Shown: positions 7,230 through 12,103 of the stretch, piece after piece
Numbering within the stretch: position 1 is the stretch's first letter
Layout: each line of letters begins with the position of its first letter
Assembly (NCBI GenBank): GCA_030620935.1
Contig: JAUXIP010000023.1
Span: 1 to 12,103, forward strand
Reading direction: 5' to 3'
Source of the DNA: Deltaproteobacteria bacterium
GTDB lineage: Bacteria; Desulfobacterota_B; Binatia; UBA9968
Length of the DNA stretch: 12,103 nucleotides
Position numbers and translations under genes: made by a program
Notes under the pieces: generated by a model
Told to the model about the DNA's origin: nothing
What the model saw: only the letters and a program-made list of their open reading frames with translations
Database searches by the model: none

Positions 7230-7482
7230 TCTCTTTCGCAGCAGGATCTGAAGGTGGTGTGGTGGAGGGAGGTGGCTCGTCCTCCGTGCGAGCTTGGGGA
7301 GGAGGTTCCTCGATCTCCTCTTCTACCTTGCGGATCTCGTCTTTTAAGTCACTCGTCGCTCGCCTAAACTCCGAAATGCCTTTGCCCAAAGCCCGAGCGA
7401 TCTCCGGAAGCTTTCTAGGGCCCAGGATAATCAGGGCGACAGCCAAGATCAGAATCAACTCCGGCATGCCGATGCCGAACAT
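7210..7482 (-). CDS. tatB: Twin-arginine translocase TatA/TatB family subunit (TatB-like)
   Basis: This is a small membrane-anchored Tat component. Of 90 residues, 1-20 ([20 protein letters not shown]) form one N-terminal membrane helix. GPRKLPE (21-27) is the hinge, and an amphipathic helix (about 27-58, [18 protein letters not shown]) follows. The tail to residue 90 is rich in Pro, Glu and Ser and probably disordered. Glu8 in the helix, GP at the hinge and the RRATSDLK helix favour TatB over TatA, but the families grade into each other and only one such gene is present here, so it could serve both roles. The start is ATG 7482 with GGAGG (minus strand, 7492-7488) 5 bases upstream; the frame stays open further upstream but is not needed. 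It overlaps tatC by 20 bases. Confidence 0.9.
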   Translation of the reverse strand: MFGIGMPELILILAVALIILGPRKLPEIARALGKGISEFRRATSDLKDEIRKVEEEIEEPPPQARTEDEPPPSTTPPSDPAAKESGKKPS

Positions 7483-7531
7483 GTTTTCCTCCAAGCCTAA
7501 GCTAGTCCATTTCCTATAGGTTGGCAAGCGC

Positions 7532-7549
7532 CCCTTATCGACGGATCAG
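7532..7549 (+). repeat. 18-bp copy of the right end of the 124-bp structured element
   Basis: CCCTTATCGACGGATCAG here is identical to the last 18 bases of the window (12086-12103), in the same orientation. It lies 2 bases past the kinase stop codon (minus strand), in the spacer before tatB. In a 12-kb window an 18-base match is not expected by chance. The bases before it differ from those before the other copy, so only the end of the element is present, either as a remnant or as a separate short site. The match on the right cannot be extended because the window ends there. Confidence 0.7.
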
Positions 7550-7551
7550 GG

Positions 7552-10512
7552 TCATGCTAATGGGGCTGGGAGAGTTACAGTAAACGTCGAGCCCTTGGCC
7601 GGCTTGCTCTTGACCTCAATGGTTCCGCCCAAGAGGTCGGTAAACTTTTTAACGATGTAGAGTCCTACTCCCGCACCGCCATAAACCCGGGTCTCGGAAC
7701 TATCGACCTGTTGGAAGATGCCGAAGATCGATGACAGATACTCTTCAGGGATCCCTATCCCCGTATCCGCCACTTTGACCTCCACGGTCTGGGATTCCTG
7801 TCTATAGCGTGCGGATATGGTGACGTGACCATTGTCGGTGAATTTGATGGCGTTGTGAACGAGATTCTGAAGAATGTGCTTGAACTTCTCCCTATCCGTT
7901 CTCACAACGGGCAGATTAAGGGAATAATCCCAATTGAGGACCAGCTTTTTCTTCATCGTCGTAATATCGTAGATCAATCTGCACTCATTAAAGAAATCTT
8001 CTAAACGGACATTGTGGCTTTCCACTTTGACCGTTCCGGTCCCGATGCTGGTCGCTTCCAAAATCCCCTTGATCATGCCGAGCAGATCTTTGGATCGGCC
8101 CAAAACCTTCTCCAAAGCTTTTTCTTGCTCCGGTTTGATCTCCCCCAGCATTTGGTCCTTGACCATCTCCGTATAGCCCACGATTGTGTTGAGTGGCGTC
8201 CGAAGTTCGTGCGACACCACGCTGAGAAATTCATCTTTGGTCCTGTTGGCCCTCTTCAATTCGACGGCCTGTTGCTTTATCTGTTCGTAGAGCTGGGAAT
8301 TTTGAATCGCGATGGCGGCCTGGCTCGCCAGCGTGGAGAGAAACTCGACCTCGTCCTTGCTGAATTCATACTTCTCTTTCGTGAAGAACGAAAGAACTCC
8401 CAGGACCTCTCCCTTGGTGATCAGAGGGAGCCCCAGATAAGAGATCACTCCGTTTTTCCGAAGATAATCGGGCCGTTGGATACGTGGATCTGTTTGCACG
8501 TTCACAACCGCCACAGGGCTTTTTTGTTGGAAAACAGCCCGAGGCAGACTACGCCCTCCTTCCCTCCTCCAGGTGTTCCAATCCTTTTCGTCGAGGTTCC
8601 GGTGGGCTACACCCTCTAGTTTCCCGTTTTCCTTATTGAACAATCTGAGGGAGATAATTGAGTAAGGAACGAAGAATTCGATTTTTTCTAGCAAGAGGTC
8701 CAGGATGGTACGGAGATCCAGAGTCGAGGTCGTAGCCAGATTAATTTCGTGAAGAGCAGCCATTCGCTGCAACTGACTTTTGATCCGCTTCTCATCTTCC
8801 TTCCGGCTGTTGATATCGATGTGACAGCCCAACATGCGGTAGGCTTTTCCTTCTTTGTTTCGCAGCACTGCGGCGCGTGCCAAAACCCAACGGTACGAGC
8901 CATCCTTGTGGCGCAGCCGAAACTCGGCCTCGTAGTCCGGCCAGGGATTTCCTAGATACGATTTAACGATCGTGAGCATGCGGTTGCGATCTTCAGGATG
9001 GAGCCGGTTCTCCCATTCCTCAAAACGGTTTGGAAATTCATGGTCTTCATAGCCCAGCTGTTTTTTCCATTCAGGGGAGTAGTAGGCTTCATTCGTAAGG
9101 AGATCCCAATCCCAAAGGCCGGTATTGGACCCCTGGATGGCCAATTGAAGCCGCGCTTGAATATCATGTAGCGATTCTTCCGCTCTTTTCCGCTCTATAG
9201 CCGTGGACAATATATTCGCAACGGCCTGAAGGAAGTAAATGTCATCCTGCGAGAAAACTCGGTGTCTGGAAGAATGGACGCCTAATACCCCAAAGGGGCG
9301 CTCCCGCCCCTGAATGATGATACTTATACCGCTGACCACTCCGTGGTCGAGGAGAAACGGTGGTCCGCTAAAGCGAGTTTCAGCTCGAAGGTCTTCGGTG
9401 ATCACCGGACGGGTGGTAAGAAGGGTATAACCGGCCTGCGATTCAGCGCCCGTGCTTACAGTTGCCCGCCCCACGCATCCTTCTTTCCACCCCACACCAG
9501 CCCTCAGCAGCAAAGTGTTCCCACCGGGCAGGAGCTCCAAAACCTTGCTGTACTCGACCCCAAGGTTCTGCGAAAGGAGGAGAACGGCTTTATCCATCAG
9601 CTCCGGCAGCTCCATTCCCGCTAAGGCCTGCTGGCCGAATTCAGCGACCGCAGCCTCCTGGCGTCCGCGGATCTGAATTTCCTTGTAGGCCGTCTCAAGT
9701 TCGACAGTTTGGACTTTGATGTGCTCGTAAAGCCGGGAATTATGAATCGCTATTGCCGCCTGAGATGCCAGCGTCGAGAGAAAGTCTATTTCTTCGTGGC
9801 TGAATTCGTGTTCCTTCTTGGTGTAGAAGTTGAGTGCTCCCAGGATCTGGTCTTTGGCAACGAGTGGCACTCCTAGATAAGAAATCAATTGATGCCTACG
9901 GTAAAATTCCCGATCGAGCACTCGCGGATCAGTCTGGGCATTGCGAATGATCAGGGGAGTCTTCGTCTCGAATACGGCGTTCGCAAGACCACGCCCTCCC
10001 CTCCACTTCTCTAATTTCCATTCCTTCTCGTCGAGATTGCGACAGGCCAAAGGCTCCAGGAGTCCGCTCTCTCGATTGAACAGCCTAAGGGTAATAACGG
10101 AGTACGGAAGTAAGAGATCGATTTTTTCCAGCAAGAGGTCCAGGACGTTACGAAGATCCAGAGTCGAAGTAGTAGCCAGGTTAATTTCATGCAACGCCGC
10201 CATTCGCCGCAACTGATCTTGAGCTTGTTGCGCGGCTTTCTTATCCTCACTCAGAAGCTGAACGAGAAAGTAGACCATGGAGAAAACCATCACGCTGCCT
10301 ACGAGCCCCATTAGCTCAGTCCAGTCCGCTGTGATCAAAATGGGAGAAGAGATACCACCTTTAAGCAGTTTAAGCACCGGGCGCGTGGCCATGAACGCCA
10401 GGAATACGGTCAGGAACACCATCCGCCAATCACGCGTTCGCCGGAGCAGGATGATGGACCAAGCCATTGCGGCTATGCGAAGGAGTGTAGAAACGACAAG
10501 AATGAGGCTCAT
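7552..10512 (-). CDS. Membrane-anchored hybrid-sensor histidine kinase: 3 TM, GAF-GAF-PAS-GAF-HisKA-HATPase
   Basis: This is a two-component sensor kinase of 986 residues that would autophosphorylate on histidine and pass phosphate to a response regulator not encoded here. Three hydrophobic segments lie at about 3-22, 31-49 and 66-87, with no large periplasmic loop, so sensing is probably cytoplasmic or within the membrane. They are followed by GAF1 (about 101-265), GAF2 (about 285-442), a PAS domain (about 451-575, with WDWDLLTNEAYYSPEW and FRLRHKDGSYRWVL) and GAF3 (about 581-745). The HisKA domain has VVSHELRTPLN with phospho-acceptor H768. The ATPase domain has the N box LVHNAIKFT (N887), G1 DTGIGIP (D916), the F box IFGIFQQVD and G2 GGAGVGLYIVKK. 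No receiver domain is attached. GAF1 and GAF3 are an internal duplication 480 residues apart. ATG 10512 has AGGA 9 bases upstream. It heads a minus-strand run toward tatB and tatC. The signal is unknown. Confidence 0.93.
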   Translation of the reverse strand: MSLILVVSTLLRIAAMAWSIILLRRTRDWRMVFLTVFLAFMATRPVLKLLKGGISSPILITADWTELMGLVGSVMVFSMVYFLVQLLSEDKKAAQQAQDQLRRMAALHEINLATTSTLDLRNVLDLLLEKIDLLLPYSVITLRLFNRESGLLEPLACRNLDEKEWKLEKWRGGRGLANAVFETKTPLIIRNAQTDPRVLDREFYRRHQLISYLGVPLVAKDQILGALNFYTKKEHEFSHEEIDFLSTLASQAAIAIHNSRLYEHIKVQTVELETAYKEIQIRGRQEAAVAEFGQQALAGMELPELMDKAVLLLSQNLGVEYSKVLELLPGGNTLLLRAGVGWKEGCVGRATVSTGAESQAGYTLLTTRPVITEDLRAETRFSGPPFLLDHGVVSGISIIIQGRERPFGVLGVHSSRHRVFSQDDIYFLQAVANILSTAIERKRAEESLHDIQARLQLAIQGSNTGLWDWDLLTNEAYYSPEWKKQLGYEDHEFPNRFEEWENRLHPEDRNRMLTIVKSYLGNPWPDYEAEFRLRHKDGSYRWVLARAAVLRNKEGKAYRMLGCHIDINSRKEDEKRIKSQLQRMAALHEINLATTSTLDLRTILDLLLEKIEFFVPYSIISLRLFNKENGKLEGVAHRNLDEKDWNTWRREGGRSLPRAVFQQKSPVAVVNVQTDPRIQRPDYLRKNGVISYLGLPLITKGEVLGVLSFFTKEKYEFSKDEVEFLSTLASQAAIAIQNSQLYEQIKQQAVELKRANRTKDEFLSVVSHELRTPLNTIVGYTEMVKDQMLGEIKPEQEKALEKVLGRSKDLLGMIKGILEATSIGTGTVKVESHNVRLEDFFNECRLIYDITTMKKKLVLNWDYSLNLPVVRTDREKFKHILQNLVHNAIKFTDNGHVTISARYRQESQTVEVKVADTGIGIPEEYLSSIFGIFQQVDSSETRVYGGAGVGLYIVKKFTDLLGGTIEVKSKPAKGSTFTVTLPAPLA
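8257..8772 (-). repeat. Internal GAF duplication, downstream copy (kinase residues 581-752)
   Basis: This copy aligns without gaps to residues 101-272 (9697-10212). By hand count 107 of 172 residues are identical. The DNA is also visibly similar at the start of each copy, where stretches such as AGATCCAGAGTCGA are shared. Confidence 0.85.
9697..10212 (-). repeat. Internal GAF duplication, upstream copy (kinase residues 101-272)
   Basis: This is the partner of 8257-8772, offset by exactly 1440 bp. The best-kept parts are the entry helix MAALHEINLATTSTLDL and the exit helix EFLSTLASQAAIAI-NS (the first residue is D in this copy). The middle of the GAF pocket differs most, which fits ligand or signal divergence after duplication. 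Confidence 0.85.
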
Positions 10513-10559
10513 GACTGTTTGTCCTAACTAAGCCGGCGGCTAGAAGTAGAAAAACCCAG

Positions 10560-10573
10560 CTGGAATGATCCAG
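10560..10573. promoter_or_regulatory. Small palindrome in the kinase/deacetylase divergent spacer
   Basis: CTGGA-ATGA-TCCAG is a 5-bp perfect inverted repeat with a 4-base centre. It lies between the divergent starts of the kinase and the deacetylase, a common place for an operator. I found no good -35/-10 pair beside it, so a regulatory role is only suggested. Confidence 0.25.
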
Positions 10574-10672
10574 TCGGGATTATCCTAGACTCCTCGAAGC
10601 TGTAACATTTCTGGCATGTTGTTGGTGCAAGGCTATCTTATCTTTCTCTCAACTCAGGAGGATTATTTCACT

Positions 10673-11767
10673 ATGCCAACACAGCGTCAAGATATTTTTG
10701 GCTTTCATAAACCGCGGGGCGGTGATAAGTGGAAGTTTTGTATGACTCGTTCTGCGGTAGTCATTGATTCAGACTATCTCAAGCATGATCCCGGTCCGTT
10801 CCATCCCGAGCGGCCGGAGCGCCTCAAACCCCTGCTCGACCTTTCAGAGGGACTCGATTCACAAAGATTCCAACTCCTACCTCCCAGGCCCGCTTTGAGG
10901 GAGGAGATCGAGTACTGCCATAGCAGCGAATACCTTGATCTCGTCCAGTCCACCTCCAAGACCAATCGCTATGCTTTGGATGGAGACACGATCACGTCCA
11001 GAGATTCTTTTGGGGTCGGATTACTTGCCGTAGGCGGATTTTTAAAGCTCCTTGACTCCATCGGCGCAAGGGAATGCCGCAACGGATTTGCCCTGGTGCG
11101 ACCTCCCGGCCATCATGCTCTTAAAGATCGGGCCATGGGCTTTTGCCTTTTTAACACCGTTGCTATCGGCACCCACTACCTCAAACATCGCTACGGGGCC
11201 AAGCGAATCCTCATCATGGATTGGGATGTTCATCACGGAAACGGAACACAGGATGCCTTCTATCGGGAGCCGTGGGTTCTTTACCTTTCGACCCATCAGT
11301 ACCCCTATTACCCGGGCACGGGGGCCATCGAGGAAGTGGGTATGGGAAAGGGCGAGGGGTATACGGTTAATATCCCCCTTCCCGGTGGGTGTGGCGACCA
11401 GGAGTATCTCAGAGTATTTAAGGAAATTGTCGTTCCGGTTGCGGCTAAATACAAACCGGAATGGATTCTGGTATCGGCTGGATTTGACCCGCACCAACGC
11501 GATCCATTGGGAGGGATGGCGGTGACCGAGCAGGGTTTCGGCGCGATGGCTTCCCTGCTGGTCGACCTTGCGGAAAAACATGCCGGCGGCAAAATCGCCT
11601 TTTTGCTTGAGGGGGGATATGACTTGAAGGCTCTAAAAGGGTCCGTTGCCGCAGTGCTCCAAGAGATGGAAGGGAAACATAAGAGCCGGACTCCGCTTGC
11701 ACCGGGTGGGGAGCAAATCCACCCCCTCATTCACAAGATCCTAAAATTCCAGGAAAAATATTGGTGA
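10673..11767 (+). CDS. Histone deacetylase family protein (AcuC / acetylpolyamine amidohydrolase-like)
   Basis: This is a zinc-dependent deacetylase of the arginase-deacetylase fold; bacterial members remove acetyl groups from proteins (AcuC), polyamines or small molecules. In the 364-residue product, HPERPERLKPLLDL marks the N-terminal core. The tandem catalytic histidines are H147-H148 in RPPGHHALKDRAMGFCLFN. The zinc ligands are D185 and H187 in MDWDVHHGNGTQ, and D272 in SAGFDPHQRDPLGG. The catalytic tyrosine is Y316 in LEGGYDL. All key residues are present, so it should be active. I chose ATG 10673 for its strong AGGAGG (10656-10661), although the 11-base spacing is long. ATG 10742 (MTRSAVVIDSDYLKHD) matches the usual family N terminus better and may be the true start, since the extra 23 residues look unlike any domain. 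The frame is open back to 10616. It is divergent from the histidine kinase and stands alone. The substrate cannot be read from the sequence. Confidence 0.9.
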   Translation: MPTQRQDIFGFHKPRGGDKWKFCMTRSAVVIDSDYLKHDPGPFHPERPERLKPLLDLSEGLDSQRFQLLPPRPALREEIEYCHSSEYLDLVQSTSKTNRYALDGDTITSRDSFGVGLLAVGGFLKLLDSIGARECRNGFALVRPPGHHALKDRAMGFCLFNTVAIGTHYLKHRYGAKRILIMDWDVHHGNGTQDAFYREPWVLYLSTHQYPYYPGTGAIEEVGMGKGEGYTVNIPLPGGCGDQEYLRVFKEIVVPVAAKYKPEWILVSAGFDPHQRDPLGGMAVTEQGFGAMASLLVDLAEKHAGGKIAFLLEGGYDLKALKGSVAAVLQEMEGKHKSRTPLAPGGEQIHPLIHKILKFQEKYW

Positions 11768-11837
11768 GGGCGCAAGTTCTCCGTCAATAGTCATATCCCA
11801 CGTACATGCGCAGGGAACCTGCCCCTCAGAATAACGC

Positions 11838-11918
11838 GTTCAACCCGTTCAAGGGTTCAAAAGTTCAAAGGTTTTTTCTGACGGATTGAACCTTGGACCA
11901 TTTTGAACCTTTGAACCA
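11838..11918. repeat. GTTCAA-type intergenic repeat with inverted arms
   Basis: The patch is made of recurring GTTCAA units on its left side and their inverse, TTGAAC, on its right. GTTCAAAGGTT (11863-11873) and AACCTTTGAAC (11906-11916) are perfect 11-bp inverted arms. GGTTCAAAA (11854-11862) pairs instead with TTTTGAACC (11901-11909). A small hairpin AACCC-GTTCAA-GGGTT sits at 11842-11857. TTTTTT follows the left arm at 11872-11877. It begins about 70 bp after the deacetylase stop, so it may also help end that transcript. It is not related in sequence to the CAGAATCCAG family. Confidence 0.65.
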
Positions 11919-11979
11919 CTCTTCGACAAAACCGCCCGCCTCCATAATCCGTGCGTAAGCTTGCAACATCTTAAAAACC

Positions 11980-12103
11980 CTGGCCGTCGAGAAGGAGGCG
12001 GGTGCAAGGCGGAGCGAGGGATCGCACCGGAGCGTACACGGCAGTACGTGAGGATGCGAGCCCGAAGCGACAACGCAGCAACCGTCCCTTATCGACGGAT
12101 CAG
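11980..12103. repeat. 124-bp nested-palindrome (MITE/REP-like or structured-RNA) element, possibly truncated by the window edge
   Basis: The ends are imperfect inverted repeats: CTGGCCGTCGAGAAGG (11980-11995) against CTGATCCGTCGATAAGG, read on the opposite strand from 12103. Inside, GGGATCGCA (12018-12026) pairs with TGCGAGCCC (12055-12063) with one mismatch. Inside that, CGTAC (12033-12037) pairs with GTACG (12044-12048) around a 6-base loop. The whole could fold as one long hairpin with internal loops. There is no convincing reading frame. Its right-end 18-mer recurs at 7532-7549. From memory, similar 'GGAGCGTAC...GTACGTGAGG' spacers are common in deltaproteobacterial genomes; I cannot confirm this here. 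Together with the GTTCAA patch it accounts for most of the 336-bp non-coding tail; 11768-11837 and 11919-11979 show nothing clear. Confidence 0.65.

Noticed and set aside
8014..8619. Open frame of 201 codons on the plus strand inside the histidine kinase gene
   Set aside because: It is antisense to the kinase GAF3/HisKA coding region; the translation has no recognisable family features.
10613..10640. Possible sigma54 promoter (TGGCATG...GTGCAA) before the deacetylase
   Set aside because: The GG and GC elements are 14 bases apart rather than the 12 needed, and the second box lacks TTGC.
11042..11581. Open frame of 179 codons on the minus strand inside the deacetylase gene
   Set aside because: It lies opposite the zinc-binding motifs of the deacetylase, with no independent support.
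7532..12103. Composite transposon framed by the 18-bp direct repeats
   Set aside because: No transposase, integrase or insertion sequence lies between or beside them, and the kinase runs on with tatB-tatC outside the frame, so only a repeat or remnant is claimed.

Overview
The window is about 12.1 kb of moderately GC-rich bacterial chromosome, densely coded, with short intergenic spacers. Nothing in it names a species. An E. coli-type fumarate reductase anchor, a three-gene biotin-dependent acyl-CoA carboxylase, a pyruvoyl arginine decarboxylase, an HDAC-family deacetylase and intergenic repeats built on CAGAATCCAG and GTTCAA would suit a Desulfobacterota ('deltaproteobacterial') or similar environmental lineage. 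That placement is a judgement from gene style, not a marker-gene result.

Layout. Position 1 falls inside the last 56 codons of frdD (+). It is followed by a 91-residue protein of unknown function (+) with a good ribosome binding site. A convergent M24 (Xaa-Pro aminopeptidase/prolidase-type) peptidase lies on the minus strand at 632-1831. A divergent spacer with a convincing sigma70-type promoter then leads into a plus-strand carboxylase operon: carboxyltransferase (pccB-like, 2026-3576), biotin carboxylase (3657-5195) and biotin carboxyl carrier protein (5218-5721). A pyruvoyl-dependent arginine decarboxylase follows (5791-6354), possibly from its own extended -10 promoter and almost leaderless. 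On the minus strand, read from right to left, come a 986-residue membrane-anchored GAF-GAF-PAS-GAF histidine kinase (10512-7552), tatA/tatB (7482-7210) and tatC (7229-6480, overlapping tatB). An HDAC/AcuC/acetylpolyamine-amidohydrolase family enzyme (10673-11767) is transcribed divergently from the kinase. The final 336 bp hold no gene. They carry a GTTCAA-type repeat patch and a 124-bp nested-palindrome element that runs to the last base of the window.

How the genes fit together. The carboxylase trio supplies the parts needed to carboxylate an acyl-CoA, most likely propionyl-CoA: biotin carboxylase loads CO2 on the carrier and the carboxyltransferase moves it to the substrate. FrdD belongs to a membrane quinol:fumarate reductase, and a link through the methylmalonyl-CoA/succinate/fumarate route is possible but not shown here. 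TatB and TatC would form the substrate receptor of the twin-arginine export system. The decarboxylase makes agmatine, and the HDAC-fold enzyme could act on acetylated polyamines, so the two may share polyamine metabolism; this is inference.

Most unusual content. (1) The terminal 124-bp structured repeat, whose right-end 18-mer recurs exactly just past the kinase stop codon. (2) A CAGAATCCAG-type inverted repeat inside the carboxylase operon, with a related copy near 550-612. (3) A gapless internal duplication in the kinase, with its first and third GAF modules exactly 480 residues apart. (4) A possible leaderless promoter for the arginine decarboxylase. I see no CRISPR array, tRNA, rRNA, transposase or obvious new defence system.
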